This document shows, one piece after another, positions 35,026 through 43,557 of a DNA stretch of 64,000 nt (positions are counted from its first letter, which is position 1; each line of letters starts with the position of its first letter). The notes beneath the pieces are model-generated. The model had not been told where the DNA came from and did not search any database. It saw nothing but the letters and a program-made list of their open reading frames with translations. This stretch comes from Bog-793 sp050014835. GTDB lineage: Bacteria > Actinomycetota > Acidimicrobiia > Acidimicrobiales > Bog-793. Where the stretch lies: positions 35,903 to 99,902 of the forward strand of contig JBEKCO010000001.1 of assembly GCA_050014835.1 (NCBI GenBank), written 5' to 3'. A program made the translations under genes and the position numbers.

Positions 35026-35867
35026 CGTTCGCTCTCCGTGATCAGCTCCGCCGCGAGCGGCGCGTAGGGGACAACCGGTCCGTCCCGGCACAGCAGGTAC
35101 GGCCCGAGTTGACAGTGCCCGCACATCGCGATGCCGCACTGCATGTTGCGCTCGAGCGACACCCGGATGTTCTCCGGCGCGACGCCGAGGTCGATGAGCG
35201 AGCGCGCGCTGAAGCGCATCATGATCTCGGGTCCGCAGACGAGTGCGACCGCGCCTTCGCCGTCGAAGGGGAGCTCGGCGAGGATCTGGGTCACGACGCC
35301 GACGTGGCCGGTCCACCCGGCGTCGGCGACGTCGACCGTCACCGCGACGTCGATGCCCATCTCGCCCCAGCGGGCGATCTCGTCGGGGAACACGATCTGG
35401 TCCGGGAGCCGGGCCCCGACGCGCAGGGCGACGGTGCGCTCGGGCGACTTGTTCTCGGCGAGGTAGCGCATGGCGCCGCGCAGCGGCGCGAGGCCGATGC
35501 CACCGGCGACGACGACGACGTCAACGGCATCGAGGCTCGCGAGACCCCAGTCGGTGCCGAACGGGCCGCGCACGCCGACGATGTCGCCCACCGCGGACTG
35601 CGAGAGCGCGTGGCTCACGGTGCCCACGTCGCGGACGGTGTGCTCGATCGCGCCCGGCGCGCCCGGCGCCGAGCTGATGGAGATGGCGATCTCGCCGACC
35701 CCGAACACGGTCAGCATGTTGAACTGCCCCGCCTCGAAGGCGTCGATCGGCTGATCGACCGGTTCGAGCCACAGTGTCGTGATGTCGAACGTCTCCGTCT
35801 TGCGGTCCACGACCCGGTACCGGGAGGGCACGAACGGCCCGGGCTTCGTCAGTGCAGCTTCAGTCAT
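35022..35867 (-). CDS. hydG: Hydrogenase gamma subunit, FAD/NAD(P)-binding diaphorase
   Basis: A 281-residue ferredoxin-reductase-like protein linking the hydrogenase to NAD(P). It has an FAD-binding beta-barrel (FEAGQFNMLTVFGVGE near residue 45), an NAD(P) domain (VVVAGGIGLAPLRGAMRY near residue 117 and CGPEIMMRFSARSL near residue 210) and a C-terminal [2Fe-2S] site with four cysteines (MQCGIAMCGHCQLGPYLLC). This is the dihydroorotate dehydrogenase electron-transfer/sulfhydrogenase gamma type. ATG at 35867 is chosen; a TTG just before it is less likely. It overlaps the cNMP-domain gene by 8 bp. Confidence 0.9.
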   Translation of the reverse strand: MTEAALTKPGPFVPSRYRVVDRKTETFDITTLWLEPVDQPIDAFEAGQFNMLTVFGVGEIAISISSAPGAPGAIEHTVRDVGTVSHALSQSAVGDIVGVRGPFGTDWGLASLDAVDVVVVAGGIGLAPLRGAMRYLAENKSPERTVALRVGARLPDQIVFPDEIARWGEMGIDVAVTVDVADAGWTGHVGVVTQILAELPFDGEGAVALVCGPEIMMRFSARSLIDLGVAPENIRVSLERNMQCGIAMCGHCQLGPYLLCRDGPVVPYAPLAAELITESER

Positions 35868-36327
35868 CAAGGCTGTGCCCGTAGAGGTCGAGGAGACGGA
35901 CGCGTGTCGATTGCAGGCGAGAGAGCAGGACGCCGCTGATGCGCTGCAGGAGCGCGTAGCCGAACACGGGGTCGGCGTCGGCCTTGGCCCGCAGGCACGT
36001 GCCGTCGATGGCGACGGCGCCGACCGGATCGATCGCCACGCCGTCGAATTGCCAGCGGTAGGGCGGCACGAGCCAGGACCAGCCGAGCACGCTGTTCGGG
36101 CCGATCGTCTCGATGACGAGCGGCTTTCCGGACGGACGTTGCACCTGGAGGGCGACCCGCCCCCGACGCAGGAGGTACAAGGTGTCGGCCGGCTCGCCTT
36201 CGACGAGGATGCGGGCTCCGGGCTCGAAAGCGACGTTCTGCGCGCACCCGACGGCGAGCTCGATCGTCGAGTCGGGGAGACCGACGAACAACGAGTTCTT
36301 GGCGATGAGATCGCTCAACTCTTCCAT
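35860..36327 (-). CDS. Stand-alone cyclic nucleotide-binding-fold protein
   Basis: A 155-residue protein consisting of one cNMP-binding beta-barrel (Crp/PKA type) with no DNA-binding or catalytic domain. FEPGARILVEGEPADTLYLL near residue 34 and the phosphate-cassette region VLGWSWLVPPYRWQF near residue 84 define it. The usual RxA phosphate-contact motif is not seen, so cyclic nucleotide binding is doubtful. Such proteins lie between the beta and gamma genes in many group 3b hydrogenase operons. It may sense a ligand or stabilise the complex. It lies 5 bp after the beta-subunit stop. An upstream GTG adds one residue. Confidence 0.8.
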   Translation of the reverse strand: MEELSDLIAKNSLFVGLPDSTIELAVGCAQNVAFEPGARILVEGEPADTLYLLRRGRVALQVQRPSGKPLVIETIGPNSVLGWSWLVPPYRWQFDGVAIDPVGAVAIDGTCLRAKADADPVFGYALLQRISGVLLSRLQSTRVRLLDLYGHSLDD

Positions 36328-36332
36328 CACGC

Positions 36333-37484
36333 CTACCTGTCCCGAACCGCAGCGGGTTCGTCCTTTTTCACCGCTCCGTCGCTCGCCGCGATCGCGGCGA
36401 GCTCCTCGGTGATGTCGATGCCCACCGGACACCACGTGATGCAGCGCCCGCAACCGATGCAACCCGAGTTCCCGAACTGGTCCACCCAAGTCGAGAGCTT
36501 GTGGGTCATCCACTGGCGGTAGCGGGATCGCGTGGAGACGCGGACGGAACCGCCGTGCAGATAGGAGTGGGCGAGGTCGAAGCACGAGTCCCAGCGGCGG
36601 GTCTGCTCGACGGTGCCGGTGAGGTCGGTCTTCTCCTCGACGGCGGCGCAGAAGCAGGTCGGGCACACGAGCGTGCAGTTCCCGCAGGCGAGACAGCGGG
36701 TGGCGACGTCGTCCCAGCGCGGGTGCTCCAGGTTGCGCGCGAGCAGCCCCGGGGCTGCGGCGGCGTCGAGCGTCCGGCTGATGGCGGACTCGGCACGGCC
36801 GATGACCGCGTCGCGGGCCTTCGCATCGTCGGCGGTCGCCGGCCGCGAGGGGATCTCGGCGAGCACGGCGCCGCCTCGCTCCGATCCCACGCGTACGAGG
36901 AACCGGTGATCGGGTCCGGTGAGCTCCGTGAGCGCGAGGTCGAAGTTCCCCCCAGCGGCGGGGCCGGAGCCCATCGAGGTGCAGAAGCAGGTCGCCGCGG
37001 GGGCGCCGCACTCCACGGTGACGACGAACGCCGCGTCACGCCGGCGGGTGAAGACGGGATCGGGGCGGGCCGCCCCGGCGAGCACGCCGCCGAGGACGTC
37101 GAGGGCCGCGACCTCGCACGGGCGGGCTCCGAAGAACGCCTCGCGGGGGGCGTCGTCGGCTCCCGCCTCGATCGCGACTTCACCTCCGTCGCGCCGGGCG
37201 CGCCACAGCACCGCCTGGGAGGGGAAGACCGATTGCTTGAACGATTCGGGACCGACCGCCCATCCGAACAGCTCGTGGTCGCCGCCGTGACTGATGCGGT
37301 ACGAACCGGGTCGCTGTTCGTCATGCCAGCCGTTCGGGAGATCCGCGACGGACTGGATCTCGCGATGGACGATGGCACCGTTGGACACCACGGGCCCCAT
37401 GACGCGGTAGCCCTGGGCCCGAAGCGATGCGATGAGCGAGTCGACCCCGTCCGGATCGATGACGACACCATCAGGGGAAGGCAC
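36333..37484 (-). CDS. hydB: Hydrogenase beta subunit, [4Fe-4S] electron transfer
   Basis: A 383-residue iron-sulfur protein of the sulfhydrogenase beta family. The N-terminal half contains ARPCEVAALDVL near residue 120 and CFCTSMG near residue 167. The C-terminal half has two ferredoxin-like clusters, CLACGNCTLVCPTCFC near residue 271 and CIGCGRCITWCP near residue 352. It would pass electrons between the delta and gamma subunits. GTG at 37484 is chosen: on the minus strand TAACGT ends six bases before it, so the operon transcript is probably leaderless. First gene of the reverse operon. Confidence 0.9.
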   Translation of the reverse strand: MPSPDGVVIDPDGVDSLIASLRAQGYRVMGPVVSNGAIVHREIQSVADLPNGWHDEQRPGSYRISHGGDHELFGWAVGPESFKQSVFPSQAVLWRARRDGGEVAIEAGADDAPREAFFGARPCEVAALDVLGGVLAGAARPDPVFTRRRDAAFVVTVECGAPAATCFCTSMGSGPAAGGNFDLALTELTGPDHRFLVRVGSERGGAVLAEIPSRPATADDAKARDAVIGRAESAISRTLDAAAAPGLLARNLEHPRWDDVATRCLACGNCTLVCPTCFCAAVEEKTDLTGTVEQTRRWDSCFDLAHSYLHGGSVRVSTRSRYRQWMTHKLSTWVDQFGNSGCIGCGRCITWCPVGIDITEELAAIAASDGAVKKDEPAAVRDR

Positions 37485-37490
37485 GCCGAC

Positions 37491-37496
37491 ACGTTA
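37491..37496 (-). promoter_or_regulatory. Putative leaderless -10 of the hydrogenase operon
   Basis: On the minus strand TAACGT lies six bases before the hydB GTG. No Shine-Dalgarno is visible in the interval, as expected for a leaderless start. Confidence 0.45.
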
Positions 37497-37575
37497 GGGC
37501 GCGGCTCGTCGCCACGGAAGGGCCGGTGGACCCATTCCTGAGAAGGGATTCCGGGCCAAAGCACCCCGGGGCATG

Positions 37576-37594
37576 TGACCATCGGCCCTGGTCA
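37576..37594. promoter_or_regulatory. Operator-like palindrome between hydrogenase and 2-oxoacid oxidoreductase operons
   Basis: TGACCA at 37576-37581 and TGGTCA at 37589-37594 form a perfect inverted repeat with a 7-bp spacer. GACCATCGG recurs at 37612-37620 as a possible second half-site. The location in the 208-bp divergent region suggests one regulator for both operons. Confidence 0.45.
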
Positions 37595-37692
37595 ACGCAG
37601 CTGGCCAACGCGACCATCGGACCAAGGCGAGCGACGAGATCGAGGGGCGGTGCTCGAGCTAGGCGTGCGGTAGTTGGACGGCGAGGCTGCGG

Positions 37693-38313
37693 ATGTTCCA
37701 GGTTCGGTTCCATGGACGCGGTGGGCAGGGCGTGGTGACCGCGGCGGAACTGTTGGCCGTCGCGGCGTTCAACGACGGTCGCCACGCCCAGGCCTTCCCG
37801 AGCTTCGGCGCGGAACGCAGCGGTGCGCCGGTGGCGTCGTTCTGCCGGATCAGTGAACGCGAGATCAGGACGCGCGCGCCGATCGACGAGCCGGACGCGC
37901 TCGTGATCCAGGATGCGACGCTGCTGCACGAGCCGGGGTTGTTCTCAGGTCTGAAACCCCAGGGCTACGTGGTCGTCAATACCGCGAAGACCCTGGAAGA
38001 GCTCGGTGTCGCGGGAATCGTGAAGGATCTGCCCGCGAACCACGTCCTGTCGCTCCGGGCGACCGAGATCGCGATCGCGCACCTCGGTCGGCCGCTGCCG
38101 AACGCGGTGATGCTCGGCGGTCTTGCCGCGCTGACCGGCGTCGTCTCACTTGCGGCCGTCGTCGCCGCCGTCGAGGAGCGCTTCTCGGGGGCGATGCGCG
38201 ACGGGAACGTCGCCGCGGTGACAGAGGCGTTCAACCAGACGCGCGTCGGCCTGGAAGCACTTGTGGCCCACCAAACCAGTCCAAGGAGGACCGTCGGTGC
38301 TTCGCCAGATTGA
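37693..38313 (+). CDS. porG: 2-oxoacid:ferredoxin oxidoreductase, gamma subunit
   Basis: A 206-residue subunit of a pyruvate (or other 2-oxoacid):ferredoxin oxidoreductase. It begins FQVRFHGRGGQGVVTAAELLA, the standard start of the PorG/KorC family, and includes PSFGAERSGAPV near residue 36. It forms part of the CoA-binding portion of the complex that makes acyl-CoA, CO2 and reduced ferredoxin. ATG at 37693 is first of the forward operon. The alpha-subunit Shine-Dalgarno lies inside its 3' end, so translation is coupled. Confidence 0.9.
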   Translation: MFQVRFHGRGGQGVVTAAELLAVAAFNDGRHAQAFPSFGAERSGAPVASFCRISEREIRTRAPIDEPDALVIQDATLLHEPGLFSGLKPQGYVVVNTAKTLEELGVAGIVKDLPANHVLSLRATEIAIAHLGRPLPNAVMLGGLAALTGVVSLAAVVAAVEERFSGAMRDGNVAAVTEAFNQTRVGLEALVAHQTSPRRTVGASPD

Positions 38314-39550
38314 GGGCTCACGCGCCGTCGCGGAAACGGTTGCCTTGTGTCGTCCTCGGGTCGTGTGCGCCTACCCGATCTCGCCGCAGACCCACATCAT
38401 CGAAGGCGTCGGGACGCTCGTAAAGTCCGGGCGGCTCAAGCCGTGCGAATTCATCAACGTCGAGTCCGAATTCGCGGCGATGTCCGTGCTGATCGGGGCT
38501 TCGGCCACCGGGGCCCGGACCTACACCGCGACGTCGAGCCAAGGACTGCTCTACATGACGGAGGCGGTCTTCAACGCCGCCGGGCTCGGGCTGCCGATCG
38601 TGATGACCGTCGCCAACCGGGCCGTGGGGGCACCGGTCAACTCCTGGAACGACCACTCCGACGCGATGGCGTTGCGGGACGCCGGCTGGATCCAGCTGTT
38701 CGCCGAGACGAACCAGCACGCCGTCGACCTCCACATCCAGGCCTTCCGTCTCGCCGAGGAACTCAGCCTGCCCGTGATGGTCTGCATGGACGGTTTCACC
38801 CTCACCCACGCCGTGGAACGGGTCGAGATTCCGACCCAGGAACAGGTCGACCGCTTTCTTCCGCCGTTCGAGCCGCGGCTGATCCTCGACCCGGCGGACC
38901 CGATCTCGATCGGCGGAGTGGTCGGACCGGGGGCCTACGCCGAAGCCCGTTACCTCGCCCAGGCGCGTCACCTCGGCGCGCTTGCCCGGATCCCTGAGCT
39001 CGTGGACGAATTCGGCCGCGTCGTCGGTCGTCAGAGCGGGGGCCTCGTCTCGTCCTACCGTTGCGAGGACGCCGAGACGATCGTCGTCGCGCTGGGCTCG
39101 ATCGTGGGCACGACCAAGGATGTTGTCGACCAGATGCGCGAGGAGGGCACGAAGATCGGCGTGGTCCACCTCACGACGTTCCGGCCGTTCCCGGAGGCGG
39201 CGCTCGCCGAGGCGCTCGAGGGCGCCCACCGAGTCGTCGTCATCGAGAAGGCGCTCGCCGCCGGCAGCCGGGGCATCCTCGGCGCCGACGTCGACGCGTT
39301 GGTCACCAATCGAGGGACGAGGACCCTCACGGTCGTCGCTGGCCTGGGCGGTCGGGCGATCACCGAGGGATCGCTTCGGCGGGTCTTCGGCGAGGCGATC
39401 CGCGGCGAGCTCGGCGCGGTGAGCTTCCTCGATCTCGACCGGGAGGCCGTCGACCGGGAGCTCGCCCGGATGGCGGCCGACGCCAGCACCCCGCCGAGCG
39501 TCGCACGCGTGTTCGGCGACCTGCGCGCGCCGACGGCGCGGATCGTCTAG
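38297..39550 (+). CDS. porA: 2-oxoacid:ferredoxin oxidoreductase, alpha subunit (pyruvate type)
   Basis: A 417-residue subunit with the transketolase-like pyrimidine domain. YPISPQTHIIE near residue 27 is typical of the PorA branch. ESEFAAMSVLIGASATGARTYTATSSQG near residue 55 lies at the active site, and SWNDHSDAMALRDAGWIQLF near residue 116 is also typical. GTG at 38297 is fixed by AAGGAGG eight bases upstream, and it overlaps the gamma gene by 17 bp. Sequence suggests pyruvate as substrate, but related 2-oxoacids are possible. Confidence 0.9.
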   Translation: MLRQIEGSRAVAETVALCRPRVVCAYPISPQTHIIEGVGTLVKSGRLKPCEFINVESEFAAMSVLIGASATGARTYTATSSQGLLYMTEAVFNAAGLGLPIVMTVANRAVGAPVNSWNDHSDAMALRDAGWIQLFAETNQHAVDLHIQAFRLAEELSLPVMVCMDGFTLTHAVERVEIPTQEQVDRFLPPFEPRLILDPADPISIGGVVGPGAYAEARYLAQARHLGALARIPELVDEFGRVVGRQSGGLVSSYRCEDAETIVVALGSIVGTTKDVVDQMREEGTKIGVVHLTTFRPFPEAALAEALEGAHRVVVIEKALAAGSRGILGADVDALVTNRGTRTLTVVAGLGGRAITEGSLRRVFGEAIRGELGAVSFLDLDREAVDRELARMAADASTPPSVARVFGDLRAPTARIV

Positions 39551-39559
39551 GGGGTCGAG

Positions 39560-40573
39560 ATGGCTGAACAGACGATCAGGTTCTACCAAGTCGGCAGTTT
39601 CGCGATCGGCAACCGGCTCGTCGACCCGCAGCAGCGCACCGTGCAGTCCGACCGCAACCGCTGGAACTCGCTCACATCGGGTCACCGGGCGTGCCAGGGA
39701 TGCGGCCAGGCCCTGGGCGCCCGTTACGTGCTCGACGCCGCGATGGCGGCCACGGACGGGCAGATGATCGTCGTCAACGCGACCGGGTGTCTCGTCGCTT
39801 TTTCGACGCAGTTCCCCGAGTCTTCGTGGCGGGTCCCCTGGATCCACTCGGTGTTCGGCAACGCGGCCGCCGTCGGAACAGGGGTCGCCGCGGCGCTGAA
39901 GGCGGCCGGTGACACGAAGACCCGCGTCGTCGTCGTAGCGGGCGACGGGGGAGCCGTGGACATCGGATTCGGCTGTCTGTCGGGGATGTTCGAACGCGAC
40001 GACGATTGCCTTTTCGTCTGCTACGACAACGAGGCCTACATGAACACCGGCGTGCAGCGCTCCGGCGCGACGCCCGCCGCGGCGCGCACCGCGACGACGG
40101 AGGCCGTCGGACGCGAACCCGGAAACGCCTTCGGCAAGGGCAAGAGCCTGCCACTGCTCGCCGTCGCGCACGGGATCCCCTACGTCGCCACGGCCACCGT
40201 CGCCGACGTGCACGACCTCGAGGCGAAGGTCGGACGCGCGATGGAGCTGCGTGGTGCGCGCTATCTCCATGTCCTCGTCCCGTGCCCGCTCGGCTGGGGC
40301 ACGGCCCCAGAGGACACGATCCGTATCGCCCGCCTCGCCTGCGAGACGGGCCTGTTCCCGTTGTTCGAGGCGGCGTACGGCGAGATCCTCCACGCGACGC
40401 CGATCCGCCGCCTCGTCCCAGTCGAGGCGTACCTGAGGCCGCAGAGGCGGTTCGCCCACCTCTTCGGTGACCCGCCGCGCACCGACGACATCGCCCGCAT
40501 CCAGGGGATCGCGGACCGGAACATCCGACGGTTCGGCCTCCTCGGGACCGACGAGGAGGGGGGGCAGAGGTGA
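39560..40573 (+). CDS. porB: 2-oxoacid:ferredoxin oxidoreductase, beta subunit
   Basis: A 337-residue thiamine diphosphate-binding subunit. Cluster cysteines are visible in CQGCGQALG near residue 45 and in NATGCLVAF near residue 74; a later cysteine (VPCPLGWG, near residue 239) may complete the set. The ThDP/Mg motif is AGDGGAVDIGFGCLSGMFER to YDNEAYMNTG near residue 131. The first 30 residues are an extra N-terminal arm. ATG at 39560 follows the alpha gene by 9 bp, and the stop overlaps the next gene by GTGA. Together with porG and porA it forms a four-domain enzyme split over three genes; the ferredoxin (delta) part is fused to the next protein. Confidence 0.9.
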   Translation: MAEQTIRFYQVGSFAIGNRLVDPQQRTVQSDRNRWNSLTSGHRACQGCGQALGARYVLDAAMAATDGQMIVVNATGCLVAFSTQFPESSWRVPWIHSVFGNAAAVGTGVAAALKAAGDTKTRVVVVAGDGGAVDIGFGCLSGMFERDDDCLFVCYDNEAYMNTGVQRSGATPAAARTATTEAVGREPGNAFGKGKSLPLLAVAHGIPYVATATVADVHDLEAKVGRAMELRGARYLHVLVPCPLGWGTAPEDTIRIARLACETGLFPLFEAAYGEILHATPIRRLVPVEAYLRPQRRFAHLFGDPPRTDDIARIQGIADRNIRRFGLLGTDEEGGQR

Positions 40574-42195
40574 GCGAGCACCCGTTCGCGGTCACGCTCG
40601 AGGCCGGGTCGAGCCGCGCCAACCTGACCGGATCCTGGCGCGTCGAACGGCCGGCCTACGTCGACCGCCTTCCCCCCTGCAACGACGCCTGCCCGGCCGG
40701 GGAGAACGTCCAGCACTGGCTGTACGACGCGGAGGCCGGGTCGTACGAAGCGGCGTGGCGGTCGCTCGTCGAGGACAACCCGCTGCCGGCGACCTGCGGC
40801 CGGGTCTGCTTCCACCCGTGCGAAACGGCGTGCAACCGGGCGCGTCTCGACGAGGCGGTCGGCATCCACGCGGTCGAGCGCTTCCTCGGCGACGCCGCAG
40901 TGTCACGCCGCTGGCGGTTGCCCGAGCCCGCGGCGGCTTCGGGGTTCCGGATCCTCGTCGTGGGCTCCGGCCCGGCGGGCCTGTCGGCCGCCTACCACCT
41001 TGCCCGGCTCGGGCACGAGGTCGTGATCCACGAGGCGGCGCCGGCGGCCGGCGGCATGCTGCGCTACGGCATCCCCGCCTACCGGCTGCCCCGGGCGGTG
41101 CTCGACGCCGAGGTCGGCGCGATCTTCGACCTAGGCGTCGGGCTCGTGCTCAATCGTGCCGTCACCGACATCGCCGCGGCGAAGGCCGAGGGTGATTTCG
41201 ACGCGGTCTACCTCGCGTTCGGCGCGCAGCTGTCCCGTCGCGCCTACATTCCGGCCGCCGACTCGGCCCGCGTCCTCGACGCCCTGGCGTTCCTCGCCAG
41301 TAGCGAAGGGGCCGAGCCGGCCGCCATCGGGCGGCGCGTCGTCGTTTACGGGGGCGGCGACACGGCAATGGACGCCGCCCGCTCGGCGCGGCGCCTCGGC
41401 GCGGCCGAGGCGGTCATCGTCTACCGCCGCACCCGCGAGCGGATGCCCGCCCACGACGTCGAGGTCGAGGAGGCGTTCGCCGAGGGCGTGCGCGTGCGGT
41501 GGCTCTCGACGATCTCCCGCGTCGACGAGGACAAGATCGTCATCGAGAAAATGGAGCTAGACGCTGCCGGATTCCCGCAACCGACCGGCGAATACGATGA
41601 GCTCGGCGCCGATTCCGTCATTCTCGCCCTCGGTCAGGACGCCGACGTCGCGCCGATCGGCGATCTCGCGGGGGTCGAGGTCAACGACGGCGTCGTCGTC
41701 GACGACCACATGATGACGGGGTGCCCGGGCGTGTTCGCCGGGGGCGACATGGTCCGCGCCGAGCGCACCGTCACCGTCGCGATCGGTCACGGCAAGAAGG
41801 CGGCCCGCTCGATCGACGCCTGGCTGGCGGGCAAGCCAGAACACGCCGGAGAAAGGCACGAGCTCGCGCCGTTCGAGGACCTGAACACCTGGTACTACGC
41901 GGACGCCCCACGCACGGTTCAACCCGAGCTCGAGGCCGTGCGGCGCCAGACCGGTTTCGAAGAGGTCGTCGGGGGGCTCACGGAGTCGAACGCGCTCTTT
42001 GAAGCTCGCCGGTGCATGTCCTGCGGCAACTGTTTCGAGTGCGACAATTGCTACGGAGTCTGCCCCGACAACGCGGTGTCTAAGCTCGCAGCCGGAGATC
42101 GGTACGCCTTCGACTACGACTACTGCAAGGGCTGCGGGATCTGCGTTGCGGAGTGCCCCTGCGGCGCGATCGTCATGGTGCCGGAGCTGATCTAG
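40570..42195 (+). CDS. GltD/NfnB-like NAD(P)H oxidoreductase fused to a PorD-type ferredoxin domain
   Basis: A 541-residue flavoprotein. Residues about 30-115 form a cysteine-rich N-terminal cluster domain (CNDACPAGE, CGRVCFHPCETACNR). Residues about 117-430 carry FAD and NAD(P) motifs (VVGSGPAGLSAAYHLARLG, VVYGGGDTAMDAAR, GCPGVFAGGD) as in the small subunit of glutamate synthase. The last 70 residues are a double [4Fe-4S] ferredoxin domain with CMSCGNCFECDNCYGVCP and CKGCGICVAECPCGAI, taking the place of the missing PorD subunit. It should pass electrons between the 2-oxoacid oxidoreductase and NAD(P). Translation is coupled to porB. Confidence 0.85.
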   Translation: MSEHPFAVTLEAGSSRANLTGSWRVERPAYVDRLPPCNDACPAGENVQHWLYDAEAGSYEAAWRSLVEDNPLPATCGRVCFHPCETACNRARLDEAVGIHAVERFLGDAAVSRRWRLPEPAAASGFRILVVGSGPAGLSAAYHLARLGHEVVIHEAAPAAGGMLRYGIPAYRLPRAVLDAEVGAIFDLGVGLVLNRAVTDIAAAKAEGDFDAVYLAFGAQLSRRAYIPAADSARVLDALAFLASSEGAEPAAIGRRVVVYGGGDTAMDAARSARRLGAAEAVIVYRRTRERMPAHDVEVEEAFAEGVRVRWLSTISRVDEDKIVIEKMELDAAGFPQPTGEYDELGADSVILALGQDADVAPIGDLAGVEVNDGVVVDDHMMTGCPGVFAGGDMVRAERTVTVAIGHGKKAARSIDAWLAGKPEHAGERHELAPFEDLNTWYYADAPRTVQPELEAVRRQTGFEEVVGGLTESNALFEARRCMSCGNCFECDNCYGVCPDNAVSKLAAGDRYAFDYDYCKGCGICVAECPCGAIVMVPELI

Positions 42196-42246
42196 AGGGG
42201 TCCCGCTGCGGCGCGGCACCGCATCGGATCGGAAAGACGGGGGTCG

Positions 42247-42306
42247 GGGGCGCGCGGTGCGCCCCGGGCCCGACCAGGTGGGTGGCTGGGAGACTCGGGC
42301 CACCCA
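42247..42306 (+). other. Two strong hairpins just upstream of pntAA
   Basis: GGGGCGC 42247-42253 pairs with GCGCCCC 42259-42265 (5-nt loop), and the flanks GGTCGGG/CCCGACC extend it. TGGGTGG 42279-42285 pairs with CCACCCA 42300-42306. The second stem ends right at the AAGGAGGG Shine-Dalgarno (42307-42314). They may insulate or process the mRNA between the oxidoreductase and transhydrogenase genes, or act as an attenuator. The 122-bp gap holds no gene. Confidence 0.45.
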
Positions 42307-42317
42307 AGGAGGGTGAG

Positions 42318-43553
42318 ATGGCAGATCGGGTGGAACCGTCCGCGACGTCAGAAGAGACGGTCGACAAGCCGTCGGTCGGCGCGGCAGCGGTGGTGGCGGT
42401 CGTCGCCGAGACCGGCGAGGGCGAGCACCGGGTCGCGCTCGTACCCGAGGACGTGGCGAAGCTCCATTCCGCCGGCTTCGACGTCCTCGTCGAGGCGGAC
42501 GCCGGCAAGCGGGCGTGGTTCCTCGACGACGCCTACGCCGGGGCCGGGGCGAAGGTCGTCGACCGGTCGACGTGTCTCGCCCGCGCCGACGTACTGCTCT
42601 TCGTCGGACGCCCGAGCGATACCGACGTGAAGAAGCTGAGGCCGGGCCAGGTTGTCATCGGCATGCTCGCCCCGCTCGTCGACCCCGGGTTCGCCGCGCG
42701 GCTCGGCGATCAGGGCGTCACCGCCGTGAGCCTCGATACCCTGCCGCGCACGCTCAGCCGCGCCCAGTCGATGGACGCCCTCAGTTCGCAGGCGAACATC
42801 GCCGGCTACAAGGCGGCACTCGTCGCGGCGAACGCCTACGGGCGCTACTACCCGCTCCTCATGACGGCGGCGGGGACGGTCCGACCCGCGGAGGTGCTCG
42901 TCCTCGGCGCCGGTGTCGCCGGTCTCCAGGCCATCGCGACGACGCACCGGCTTGGTGCGATCGTGCGGGGCTATGACGTCCGTCCCGAGGCGAAAGAACA
43001 GGTCGAGTCGCTTGGCGGGCGCTTCGTCGAGCTGAAGTCGGTCGCCGAGGCGGTCGGCGAAGGCGGTTACGCACGTGCCCTCACCGCCGAGGAGACGAAG
43101 GCGCAACAGGAGGAGCTGAACGGGTACGTCGCGCAGCACGACGTCGTGATCACGACGGCGCAGGTGCCCGGGCGCCGCCCGCCGCTCCTCGTCACCGCCG
43201 ACGCCGTGTCAGCGATGCGTGCCGGTTCCGTGATCGTCGACATGGCAGCGAGCAACCTCGGCGGCAACGTCGAGGCGTCCCGTCCCGACGAGACCGTCGT
43301 CACCGCGAACGGCGTCACGGTCATCGGGGCGGGCAACCTCGCCTCGACGATGGCGAACGCCGCCTCCACGGCGTATTCGCACAACATCTGCGCGCTCTTC
43401 GCGCACCTCGTGAAGGACGGCAAGGTCGTCGTCGACCTCGCCGACGAGATCCAGGTGGGCGTCGTGATCACCGACGGGGGCAAGGTGGTCAACCTCGCGA
43501 CGGCGGAACTCGCGGGGCCAGCAGCCAGCAAGTCTCTAGTGAACGGAGCTTGA
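42318..43553 (+). CDS. pntAA: NAD(P) transhydrogenase alpha-1 subunit (NAD-binding domain I)
   Basis: A 411-residue soluble domain-I subunit of the proton-translocating transhydrogenase, which drives reduction of NADP+ by NADH with the proton gradient. It has EHRVALVPEDVAKLHSAGFDVLVE near residue 36, SSQANIAGYKA near residue 156, the NAD loop VLGAGVAGLQAIATTHRLGA near residue 195 and VTTAQVPGRRPP-type ITTAQVPGRRPP near residue 277. The first 25 residues are an acidic low-complexity extension. AAGGAGGG lies just upstream of the ATG. Split three-gene form, as in Rhodospirillum and many actinobacteria. Confidence 0.93.
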   Translation: MADRVEPSATSEETVDKPSVGAAAVVAVVAETGEGEHRVALVPEDVAKLHSAGFDVLVEADAGKRAWFLDDAYAGAGAKVVDRSTCLARADVLLFVGRPSDTDVKKLRPGQVVIGMLAPLVDPGFAARLGDQGVTAVSLDTLPRTLSRAQSMDALSSQANIAGYKAALVAANAYGRYYPLLMTAAGTVRPAEVLVLGAGVAGLQAIATTHRLGAIVRGYDVRPEAKEQVESLGGRFVELKSVAEAVGEGGYARALTAEETKAQQEELNGYVAQHDVVITTAQVPGRRPPLLVTADAVSAMRAGSVIVDMAASNLGGNVEASRPDETVVTANGVTVIGAGNLASTMANAASTAYSHNICALFAHLVKDGKVVVDLADEIQVGVVITDGGKVVNLATAELAGPAASKSLVNGA

Positions 43554-43557
43554 GTCG

